Shown: one piece after another, positions 1 through 11,092 of the stretch
Layout: each line of letters starts with the position of its first letter
Position numbering within the stretch: the first letter of the stretch is position 1
NCBI GenBank assembly: GCA_947623455.1
Contig: OX392533.1
Location: forward strand, 31,742,229 to 31,806,228
Reading direction: 5' to 3'
Origin: Mimachlamys varia
Taxonomy: Eukaryota; Mollusca; Bivalvia; Pectinida; Pectinidae
DNA length: 64,000 bases
Program-made: the position numbers and the translations under genes
Notes under the pieces: generated by a model
Database searches by the model: none
What the model was told of the DNA's origin: nothing
Seen by the model: the letters and a program-made list of their open reading frames with translations, nothing else

Positions 1-319
1 TGTTGTTTCATTTTTTTATCTTTTGCATTTTTCAAAAGCTAGACGCTTTGGTCTAATTTGTTTTTTGTTTGTCGCACATAATGCATTATTTCTTCTTAAC
101 ATCTAGTCTTTAAGTAATTTACGTCTTAACGACTTTAATTGAAATCTCGCGTTTCCGCGCAGCAGTAAAAATGTAACACCCCAACAACATTAAAATAATA
201 AACCCTTTATTTTGTTTCTTTTCAAAATAAAATTGACAATTCGCTTTTGATTGATATTTTCCACGGAAAGTGTCCAAATACATGTATAACATTGCATGAT
301 TTCTATTTTCAATTGACAG

Positions 320-2814
320 GATGCCAATCGAAGTGCTGCAAAGTGCTCAATACTCCAAACAGAGCGATATGTACATGTTTGCCATGACCCTGTTCGAATT
401 CTTCACGGCGCTGGACACATTAACCAAAAATCCAAATGCCAACACTCTCAGAACTGTCCCGTTCGCGACAGTGAAGACAAATCTGGTGAGTGTTTCGTCC
501 AAAAATAGACAATGAAATTGTTATTATTTACCAGCTCTATGTGTTGAATAACATGATTCACATAGTATATCTTGGTACATTATTGAGTATATCTTTGTAC
601 ATTATTGAACCTTGCTTCAGAAAGTGATGAGAAAGATTGTGATGCATTTTGGTTGACTTGTTCGATACGAACATAAAATGCTTTGTTGGACTCTAGCTTG
701 GGAATAATAGTTGTGTGTATGTCAATTGCATAATATGGAGTACAAATGCGGCGGTCGCAGGAAATAATTTATGGATAACGTGATTTATTTTTTGAGGATT
801 GATGCTTACATGGATGTGTCCAATATTTACATGGCGGGTGTCGTCGATGAAGTAGAAGACGCTTACTCTTCCGGAACACCTGGTTTTACTTTTTCTTGTA
901 CTTTAACGAGGGTCCCCATGTAAATCTTTCCCTTGTCCTTATTTTGTCCTAGTTTAATCGATTTTAAGTTCGGATGAAAGTTTTGATGACGCCTTGAAAT
1001 TCTCTTATTTTTTATAGAGTTATAACAATTATAGCATATCCTCTTTAGATGTTGGCATTTCGGGTAAGGAAGATGAAGGGGGTATTCCAAAATTTAAACA
1101 ATGGTATGACGTCACGTTAATGACAATAGAACACAAAAATAGCACTACTTTATTGCAAATGGTGAAACAAACGTTATCACTCCATGAGCGGTGTACCTTT
1201 ATCTGGAACAGAAGAAAACTAACCGTTTAAGGAATATAACTGAAACATCCATTCCTCTTAGTAAGATTATTACACGTCTTGCCCTCGACAGAACATTAGA
1301 CTAGACATTTAGGAATACTGACCCTTTGCTTGGGATCTGTCTAATATCTGAGTTTGGGACAGATAATATTAGTATCTTAAATGGTGAAAATAATACACTA
1401 AGAGATTAATGAACGTGATTTCTTTCAGCTGCTTGAACATCTATACAAAGGTGAAACTCCTGATAAACCCACCCTCTGCCCAGGATGGCTCTATGAGATC
1501 ATGCAGAAGTGTTGGGATCGCGATCGAACCCAGAGGCCAGATATTGACGACGTTCACCGTCTGCTGTGCGACAGGTAGAGCTCATGTCATTTGATTAAAA
1601 TACGTTGTAGAGTAAGGGTATTATCAATTTATATATAGTTAATCCTTCTTATCTGATATACAATGTACCTTTAATTACTTTGAGAGCATGTTTTCAAACT
1701 TCATAAATAACATAACAAGGAGTAGCGTCGCCGCATTTTCATTATTACGTCATGCCATATAGGTTATTGTTTAAACCAGCAACTAAAACAGCTGACCACA
1801 TGCGATGTTGTTTAACATTTCAAGTACAGTGTATTTTTTTAAATAAATTAGAACAGTCATATTGAATCAGCTTCAATGAACAATGGGATGGGAACAATTA
1901 AACAGTGATGTACGTGTTATAAGAGCATAGATAGTTATGTACATGTAGCAGTACTCCAGTAATGCTCGATCATATACTCAATTGCTACAGCAATAGGCAA
2001 ACTTCGTTCTTAAATGAAATAGTCAAGCAAAGCATATACTAGAGAGAAGAGTTAATTTTGCTAAAAACTTCAGAATCCTGTATACAAGCAGAAACATAAA
2101 TAACATACATCAATTATGATCAATGATATACTCCTATGATTTTTATGCAGATTGAACGGCAATGCAGTAGACGTAGAATCTGGATATGATTCCCTACACG
2201 AACTACCAAAACACTACAGGGCGACCTCTGGGGGATTGTACCGGATTGGACGTACCCCACTGCGTTGTAAATCCTTGAACCAATTAGCTTTCACTACATC
2301 CCGCAGCCTCTCCTTTACTCCCTTGGAGCGAATGAACTCCATGAAAACAGATGATGCGGATTCAGATTTTTCGTGTGGTAGGAGTAATGAAACATCCTGT
2401 TTCAACTCGGATTGTGAAAGCACCACTGGCGATGTACCAGTTATACCTCTAAGAGAAAGGTCTGACGTCGGTAGACGTTTTAGCCAGGACAGGATTACCA
2501 CGTACGACAGGATTAACGACCGGTCATCCACGTTAGATACTCGCTCTAGAACTGATATCATGTCAATGTACGATACAATTAATGGTCTCACGGACACGGA
2601 AATTCTGAAAATGAAAAGGGACACATTAAGGAGTAAGGCTCTCCTTGGCAGCCAAGTCGGCTCTAGTCAGACGTTGCCAAGTTATCCAAGCAGAAACCTG
2701 GACAAGAAAATGCTAACTCCTGTCGAACAGATGGATCCGATGCTACAGATCCCTGTGCCAAAAAGAAGCAGAGCATTGCCTCCATTCCAAGATGTGTACG
2801 TCACGTCCGTGTAA
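320..2814 (+). CDS. Tyrosine-kinase-like protein, C-terminal part (three 3' exons)
   Basis: Exons 320-485, 1429-1574 and 2151-2814 (TAA at 2812-2814) join in frame; the 5' exons lie left of the window. The first exon follows an AG at 318-319. Its first G completes a codon that would be Trp, giving the (W)MPIE version of the kinase APE motif, followed by the subdomain IX Asp in YSKQSDMYMFAMTLFEFF. The second exon carries the subdomain XI signature CWDRDRTQRPD. It ends in phase 2, and AG|A makes an Arg that continues into the last exon. That exon encodes a ~220-residue Ser/Thr-rich tail with no recognised domain. The tail has three YD[SRT][LI] motifs (YDSL, YDRI, YDTI) and ends in TSV, a class I PDZ-ligand pattern. 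The kinase core resembles receptor or cytoplasmic tyrosine kinases; the subfamily cannot be assigned without the N-terminus. Catalytic HRD and DFG lie outside the window, so activity cannot be judged. Confidence 0.8.
780..1010 (+). repeat. Dispersed repeat A, copy 1 (in kinase intron)
   Basis: This stretch shares two blocks with copies at 10275-10545, 18440-18745, ~54749 and ~63729. One block would translate as [18 protein letters not shown], the other as ILSSD.SF.DAL. The two blocks are not one continuous open frame here. Differences between copies are often silent, so the repeat may derive from a coding sequence. I do not recognise the family. Confidence 0.6.
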
Positions 2815-3047
2815 TAGTCTTCGAAATCCAAAGGTAAACAATTAGTTGGAGTGACAAATTCAAATTACTGACAATGAGATACGCAATGTAAATTCAGGTG
2901 CAATTTGCAAGCATAAAGGAACATTGATTCACAGATGTAATGGCCAATTACGGATACTTTATACAACTTATACTTGTAAAAGGAAACATAATGAACAGTT
3001 TTGACGACAAGTAATCATTTTGTGCTACGTGTCGCCGATAGTTTGTA

Positions 3048-3986
3048 CAGTTGTGGGATCGCACAACGTTACACGATGTGCGGTGGGCGCACGATGGGCG
3101 AACGGTGTATGCACGATGTGCGAACGATGCGATCCTGGGCGATTGTTTCTAACGCACATGTGGGCGCACGATAGACTAACATTGTGCGATGACAATCGTG
3201 GTTGATGTAAATTTAGAAATGGTTTAACAATATATACGGTTTCGCGCTAGTTGTTTTAAACATATTTCTATATTCTAACTATTTATATTAGCTGATAGTT
3301 CTATCTATATATTTCTAAAAATAAATAATAATCTTTCTGTAGTTTTAGAAACAAACCAAATAGACACATGTATGTAAACTTTCAACTCATATTGATAAGT
3401 TCTCTTTCAAGTAAATATTGCCAGTTTTACCAAGTTATAAACTGTACCTGTACATGGCCAATATATGTAGATGTCTCTGGCCCGGGGCACTTACAACACT
3501 CGCCCAGGTGTGAAAACACAGGTAAAGTGTTGGGGAGGGGAGGGTTTTTCAAATAACTGATTATAAGAGTCCAGTTTGTTTTCATAACGGTCGCTCGGTA
3601 ATGGCTGTCGTAGCGTATCGCCGCACACGGGGCAGGTAAAACTCCGGCATGTTATTTACATATTCTGATACCTGGTAGCTTAACCCGCACTTGGCTGTCT
3701 TATGATCACTGTAATACTGTTTACTGTATATTGTTAAATTGACATAATCCCAATAAATATGATGCGAATTTAAATAGTTTTTGGACAAAAGGGTTCCATA
3801 TGTTTTTCATTCCGTAATATGTATCGACCAATTGTACCCAATCGTGCGTGTGTGCGATTTAATCGCACACATAAACGCACGATCTTTAGATCGCCCGGTT
3901 GTGCGCACCATGGGCGAACGATGTGTGCACGATGTATGCACGATGCACGCACGCAGTTTTTGGTGCGTTGTGCGATACCACAACTG
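3048..3986. mobile_element. Tc1/mariner-like non-autonomous element (MITE)
   Basis: Inverted ends 3048-3068 and 3966-3986 match at 20 of 21 positions, both starting CAGTTGTGG. They are flanked by TA at 3046-3047 and 3987-3988, the target duplication of the IS630/Tc1/mariner superfamily. Inside each end lie many subterminal copies of an octamer, CGCACGAT or its complement, plus near variants. No transposase frame is visible in the ~940 bp, so it would depend on a partner element. Confidence 0.7.
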
Positions 3987-4119
3987 TAGTTATGTCAAAA
4001 CAGGTATGATTGTCCGCTTTTTGAAAGTCATTGTGCATTTGTATATAAAGTATTGACTCCCTTCTGTTATTAAGTGTCATTGTAAGTATGTGAAACCATA
4101 TCAATTTGTGATTTGACAG

Positions 4120-5560
4120 GTCACTGTGACTTTGTATGTGGAAACAGTGTTATGTTTGGATGTGACATTTCACCGTTTTTTTGTATGTGAAAACAGTTCT
4201 ATTTTTGTTGGGGCTCTTAACTTTTAGTTGGCATGTGAAAACAGTGATATTTTTGTTTGGACCTATCTAGTGTTAGTTTGTGTACAAAAATTATTATTTG
4301 AGGATTTACCTGTAATTTTGTTTAGTGTATGAGATTATAAATCCAATGGAGCAGTCGGTAATTTTTACGTTACATTTACCGACTGCTCCATTGGATTTGT
4401 TATCTCATACACTTAAGAAAATAACAGATTAATCCTTATATTTACAATGATTTTTCTATGAATGGTTCATAAATAGTGTGGTCATATCCTTCGGTATAGC
4501 CAAGTCTGTTGAAATAATGCATTTCAAAACTATCAACTTGAGAACGGTTTAATAAAAGCATGAAATTAGCATAAGCCGTGGATGACTATGTCCATTGTTG
4601 TTGTCGTTAAACAATTTTGTCCCGGACCGGATAATTTGCATAACTCCCCTAACATATGTGTCGTAAATGACGTCATAGAAATTTGGCGCATTCTCAGGTA
4701 TAGTTATTAAATATATAATTACTCTAGTTTGCGGGACAATGGTTTACTGTTAGTTTGAATGTGAAAACAGTGATATTGCTTTCTTTATAAACTTGTATGT
4801 GAAAATCATTTTTTGTGACTATTCACTGTTACTTTGTATGTGAAAACAGTGATATTTGTTGTGACTTTTCACTGTTACTTTGAATGTGAAACAGTGATAT
4901 TTGTTGTGACCTTTCACTGTTACTTTATATGTGGAAACAGTGCCATTTTTGCTGTGACTTTTCACTGTTACTTTGTATGTGAAACAGTGATATATGTTGT
5001 GACTTTTCACCTTTATTTTATATGTGAAACAGTGACATATGTTGTGACTTTTCACTGTTACTTTATATGTGAAACAGTGATATATGTTGTGACTTTTCAC
5101 TGTTACTTTGTATGTGAAACAGTGATATATGTTGTGACTTTTCACTGTTACTTTATATGTGAAACAGTGATATATGTTGTGACTTTTCACTGTTACTTTG
5201 TATGTGAAACAGTGATATATGTTGTGACTTTTCACTGTTACTTTGTTTGTGAAACAGTGATATTTGATGTGACTTTTCACTGTTACTTTGTATGTGAAAC
5301 AGTGATATTTGTTGTGACTGTTCACTGTTACTTTATATGTGAAACAGTGATATATGTTGTGACTTTTCACTGTTACTTTATATGTGAAACAGTGATATAT
5401 GTTGTGACTTTTCACTGTTACTTTGTATGTGAAACAGTGATGTATGTTGTGACTGTTCACTGTTACTTTGTATGTGAAACAGTGCAATTTTTGTTGTGTC
5501 TTTTCACTGTAATTTTGTTTGTAAAAACAGTGATTGTTTTCTCATTTTGCCTTTTCATTG
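4120..5560. repeat. 45-bp minisatellite
   Basis: Well-ordered 45-bp units run from about 4740 to 5560; degenerate units extend left to about 4120 and are interrupted at ~4290-4735. Each unit contains an inverted pair CACTGTT / AACAGTG about 12 bp apart, so it can fold into a short hairpin. Because 45 is divisible by 3, frames stay open for more than 220 codons on both strands. These frames are a by-product of the period, not genes. Confidence 0.9.
4324..4413. mobile_element. Fold-back element
   Basis: Two arms of about 37 bp (4324-4360 and 4377-4413) are inverted copies with a few mismatches around a short centre, both containing AATGGAGCAGTCGG. The unit sits in the gap that interrupts the 45-bp array, so it probably belongs to a larger insert that split the array. 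No coding sequence is present. Confidence 0.65.
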
Positions 5561-5599
5561 TAAGTATGTATGATATTACAGTCGTATATTTTTTTACTG

Positions 5600-6765
5600 T
5601 TCCTTTGTATGTGGGAACTGGTAAAATTGTATGTAAGAACTGGTAAATGTGTATGCAAGAACTGGTAAATGTGTATGTAAGAACTGGTAAAATTGTATGT
5701 AAGAACTGGTAAATGTGTATGTAAGAACTGGTAAATGTGTATATGAGAACTGGTAAATGTGTATATGAGAACTGGTAAATTTGTATGTGAGAACTGGTAA
5801 AATTGTATGTAAGAACTGGTAAATTTGTATATGAGAACTGGTAAATTTGTATATGAGAACTGGTAAATTTGTATGTGAGAACTGGTAAATTTGTATGTGA
5901 GAACTGGAAAATTTGTATATGAGAACTGGTAAATTTGTATGTGAGAACTGGTAAATTTGTATGTAAGAACTGGTAAATGTGTATGTGAGAACTGGTAAAT
6001 TTGTATGTGAGAACTGGTAAATTTGTATGTGAGAACTGGTAAATTTGCATATGAGAACTGGTAAATTTGTATGTAAGAACTGGTAAATTTGTATGTGAGA
6101 ACTGGTAAATTTGTATGTGAGAACTGGTAAATGTGTATGTAAGAACTGGTAAATTTGTATGTAAGAACTGGTAAATTTGTATGTGAGAACTGGTAAATTT
6201 GTATGTAAAAACTGGTAAATGTGTATATGAGAACTGGTAAATTTGTATGTAAGAACTGGTAAATTTGTATGTGAGAACTGGTAAATTTGTATGTGAGAAC
6301 TGGTAAATGTGTATGTAAGAACTGGTAAATTTGTATGTAAGAACTGGTAAATGTGTATGTAAGAACTGGTAAATTTGTATGTAAGAACTGGTAAATTTGT
6401 ATGTGAGAACTGGTAAATTTGTATTTGAGAACTGGTAAATGTGTATGTAAGAACTGGTAAATTTGTATGTGAGAACTGGTAAATGTGTATATGAGAACTG
6501 GTAAATTTGTATGTAAGAACTGGTAAATTTGTATGTGAGAACTGGTAAATGTGTATGTAAGAACTGGTAAATTTGTATGTAAGAACTGGTAAATGTGTAT
6601 ATGAGAACTGGTAAATTTGTATATGAGAACTGGTAAATTTGTATGTGAGAACTGGTAAATGTGTATGTAAGAACTGGTAAATTTGTATGTGAGAACTGGT
6701 AAATTTGTATGTAAGAACTGGTAAATGTGTATATGAGAACTGGGAAATTTGTATGTGAAAACTAA
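5600..6765. repeat. 22-bp minisatellite
   Basis: About 53 tandem units of the pattern TTTGTATGTGAGAACTGGTA plus AA, varying mainly at GTATGTGA / GTATGTAA / GTATATGA and TTTG / TGTG. The first units resemble the TTTGTATGTGAAAACAGT part of the adjacent 45-bp unit. A degenerate 45-bp-type unit follows at 6815-6860, so the 22-bp array appears to have grown inside the older one. Confidence 0.92.
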
Positions 6766-6869
6766 TAATTTTTTATGTGAGAACTAGTAAATTTGAATGT
6801 GAGAACTGTATTATTTTTAGTTGTGACTGGTCACTGCTAGTTTGTACAAACAGTAACCGCCTGTTTTGG

Positions 6870-9800
6870 TGACATATATTTCTATTGATTGTTTGGGAAA
6901 ATTTACCAATACCTGTTACAGCGTTTTTATTAGATTGTAAATGCATTTATATCCATGATGTTTGTCATTTCAACATGGCATTCATTGCACTCGTATCAAT
7001 TAAATACAAAAACTAAACTGATACAATAAATAATATCATATCTAAATAGTGTAAATAATGTACTATACCACCAAACAGGCGATACAAAAATTTGGATATT
7101 GCAAAATGTCTTACATTTCGTGTAAGGGAGTTCTATTGAAATGCTCTGCTAATTAATTCATAAAAGATAGAAAAGATTAACGTTTTAATTTCATGTATTA
7201 GCAACGTTTGTATTGACTTGGTGTTGTATCCATATACTTACCGCTAATACTTAACACATGAACCAACACATCAATTAAACATTACGTTTTTTCTTCCAAT
7301 GTTTAAGTTAATTGTGTACAAGTGTATTTACCATACATAACAATTTTATCAATATATTACCCATACAATTCATTCGTACATATACCACATACAATGTTAC
7401 TGTGTACAATGTAGATGCGTAACTCTTACATGTTGTATCGGTTTCACGTTATAATAATTTCAATATATTTTTTCTCGAGTGAAACTTTTCACTTATCCAG
7501 CCTTTAAACGGTTCGCGGTGTTAAAAGTTTCGCGTTGTCAGTCAAGCTGGTTTGTACATATGTACTTCTAAAACTATTAAACACTGTAGAGGTCAGAGGT
7601 GTTGAATATGTTTGCGGGTCGATATATTCCAGAGATTTATTGCAAACGAAAAATTCCACTTTTACAGTATGTATATTAACTACACCATTTTATACAACAA
7701 TATTCCAATTTCATCAATTTTACTCGCGTTCAACATTTAGTTGCTCATAAATATGTGTTCATCCACCAAGTTTTGTTCATATTGCCATTCATTTTGTTAT
7801 GAAGAGTCATATTCTAGCATTTATCATAAAGACAAACAAAAATAGGTCGTACTCATACTTTTGTCATATACCTGTATTAGTAACAACAAATTTTGGCAAA
7901 CATTTTATGAAATTCAAAAATTTTCAAAACAAAGGGGGAAGTACAGAAATACAAAGACTAGTGTTATAAAACAAACAAAAAAAGGAAATATCGACAAAAA
8001 AATCTTCAATAGTTCACAAAACAAAATAGAAAGAAAACTGATATCAGCTTATAGTGTCCAGAAATAACCAAATACATTGTATTGATTGATAACTGCCCCC
8101 GTCCCATATTAATATCAAGAACAGAAGAACAAATCATTATTTTTGGTTCTCTGAATCTATTATTTCTTACATCATGCACCCTGTCAACTTGATTAAACAT
8201 TTGAATTGTCGTCCATCGTTAGTTTGCATATTCATTTTTATGGTAGCACTTTATGATATCCTAAAGTAGGGCGATATTAGTTTTCCTTTGAAATACATGA
8301 AAATGTGTTGTTATTTTTCTCTTTATCAATAGAGTCAAAAGCAAATGCAGCAATTAATATTTTGTCACCTTCGTATTTGTAACACTTTTTTTGATTGGAT
8401 ATCCTGCCATGGTATCCATTTATATAGTCCCGCTCAGCTGATGTCAATAAAAGTATTTCAGAGGGGAGATAACTCGAACTCGCGTGATTTCCCAAAGAAC
8501 TGACTTTCGATTTTGAATAATGTTTTCTAGTGATATTTGAACTTAAACAGTAATTACATGTGTACTACTAAATGGTGCATGGATATAAAATATAAGATAT
8601 TAACAACAGACAAATGTGTTGACACATTTGTTGATTTTCAGTTTAGTTCGGAAAAGGTGTTCAGATTTGGATCCTGCCTCCATATATATCACATTTGTAG
8701 AAAAGAATTTTAAAATAAAGATTGTCATGGTGACAAATTCATTATCAATGAACTAAAAGGGGTCTAGCGACTCATAGACATCTCCTGACCCAGAGAAAGC
8801 TAGTAATAACTAAGAGTGCACTATACACGTGTTCATACTTCTTTCGGAAACGTACTTCACATATTTTTTTACGTCGTATATTTTGATAAAAAATGGTTAT
8901 ATCACAGATATACAGACATGTTGTGTAATGCAATATATTTTCTTTACACAGTGAATTTCAACATAGTATAGACAGGTTTCTTTGCCTACTCTTTTTTATA
9001 TTCATTGTCGGAGAACAATCAATGTGTTATGTTTAGTGCATTTACGTTTAAGGAAATTTCATAAAACAACTTTTATTTACGAAAAAAATATAAGTTGTAT
9101 GTTTTTGTTTTGTTTCACAAACGCCTACTTTTCTATATAGTTTATGTTTGTTGTGTAATTTTCGAAAGAAAAATAATACAATTTAACTGATCAAACAAGC
9201 ACAAAACATCTACAAGTTTATTTACAGTGTACCACAATCTACATTTGTGTTCAAAGGCATTTCGCATATATACTGACGAAAACTAACTACTAGTAGATAG
9301 CCTGAGGAAATGATGAACCTGGTAAAAAATGATGATTTATCTACATCAACAATGAAAGTTCGTAAAAATGAGTTGAATTTAACTATTTTGTAAAAGAAAA
9401 CAGTTATTCTACTGCACTTGACAGGTTCACCCCCCTTTGCTAGCGAAACGATAAACCTGTGTTTTATCAATTTATTGAAAAGGCAGCTCACATGCGCTAA
9501 TTGTAACATAACTTCATGAACATCACTTTTTTTGGATCGAATCATCACTTTATGTAGTACTAGTAAAGCTAGAGTAACGTCCCCAATTACGTCACACACT
9601 GCGCTAGAAAAGTGTGTATAATGTAGACAGAGAAATCTCAGCCCTCCAGATAAAATTTATGAACTTAAATACTAGAAAAAAACCTTGTGCTAATATCGAT
9701 AAATCTTACCCTCGGGTTGAGATTTCTCACTTTGCAGCAAAATTGGGTGAAATATTATACTAGACTCATATCTCAGTGTTATTATTTTTTAAATATTTTT

Positions 9801-10270
9801 TTTTCAGTAATCGTACTTGCTCTTGTAATGAAACCTTCGATAGCATTTATGTTGCCAGATTTTCTGCAATATAACACGATTATAATAATACTATTTTGTT
9901 TTTGTTACATGTACAAAATGAAGCCAGTAATAAAAGTATGTTTTGTATACTTTGTGTTGGTATTGTGAATAACATACATTGTACGCACTTATCAAACTAT
10001 CAGTGAATGCCTTATTTTGATTCGTTATAACTTTTCACAGTTTACCCCACTCGGTTTCAACAACAGTGCAACACTTGGCTTATATGTTCTTCCTACGACT
10101 AAACCGACCATATTGATATTTGAATATACCGGGGAAAAATGAACCGAAGCTGATGAAATTGTTATAATTCTTATTCTAGCTTAAGGAAAAGAGAACAAAA
10201 CGTTTTACATGGATGTTTTTTGGATGTCTGACTGGATACCCCGCAAAAAAGAGTTACATTTACCCAAGGT
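6870..10270. other. Intergenic stretch without recognisable genes
   Basis: AT-rich sequence with only short, unrelated open frames. The longest, on the minus strand at 9222-9599, has no recognisable motif and no obvious splice partners. I see no RNA gene or repeat array here. Confidence 0.6.
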
Positions 10271-10274
10271 AAAC

Positions 10275-10545
10275 ACCGAAGCGTACACAAAACCAATGAG
10301 GACAAAATATGAAGGAAAGATTTACACGGAGACCCTTATAAAGTACAAAATAATAGGACCAGATGTTCCGGAATAGTAAGCATCCTCTGCTTCATCGACG
10401 ACAACCGCCATGTAGATCGAGGTCACATCAAAGTAAATGTCACGCCCTCAAAGTGAATACTAAGGCATCATTCTCTATCACAAGTAGGTTTGTTTGATAA
10501 TTAGCATATTTAAAAAAACGCCTCATTTATATTCATACAAGGATA
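10275..10545 (-). repeat. Dispersed repeat A, copy 2
   Basis: Read on the minus strand this matches the copies at 780-1010 and 18440-18745. It includes the protein-like block [18 protein letters not shown] at about 10360-10415. The match to the 18.4-kb copy extends over about 270 bp with many substitutions. Confidence 0.6.
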
Positions 10546-10975
10546 TTGTAGAATCTTTTCAAAATGAGGAAATAAATTTTCTGTTTGCTCAGAAAGAACA
10601 AATATTCAAAGACATCCGATAAATATTTTTAATATTCTAAAATACATAAACAAAAACAATAAAACAAGATTATTATAAGTATATCATGTCTATAGGACCA
10701 ACAATATTCATTCGAGTTATTTTTGATCGTTCGTTGTAGATTACAATTAAACTGAAACATCTTAGGTATCCCAGTCCCACTACACTGTGATTTTCGTATG
10801 CACATTGACCTCCCTTTGGTTCCGCTTTTGAAAATCAGCCATAGGCCAAGTGCACGTGGCGGAATCAGAGCCCGAGATCCATGGTTCGAATATGTATCCA
10901 GCTCTGTGAAGCCTTGCACACTCACAAAATTACTATTGATCATATTTTTATGTATATAATATTTCCTGAAGTTGA

Positions 10976-10987
10976 TTTATTTTTATT
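10976..10987 (-). promoter_or_regulatory. Polyadenylation signals of the minus-strand DHRS4-like gene
   Basis: On the minus strand two closely spaced AATAAA hexamers (10981-10976 and 10987-10982) lie about 105-115 nt beyond the stop codon at 11093-11095, a usual distance for a short 3' UTR. Position is the only support. Confidence 0.5.
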
Positions 10988-11092
10988 CGTGTCAGATTTA
11001 TCAAAGTTTTACTGTGTAGTAACAGTTTTTGTCCGTGGTATCAGAACACATTAAAAACTACTTCCGGTCCCTCTTGTGGTGATACCGAGCTC

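Noticed and set aside
9222..9599. 125-codon minus-strand frame
   Set aside because: No family motif, no splice partners found and no signal or repeat; length is within what AT-rich sequence gives by chance.
10629..10943. 104-codon minus-strand frame upstream of the polyadenylation signals
   Set aside because: No recognisable domain; lies in the 3' flank of the minus-strand DHRS4-like gene and may be repeat-derived.
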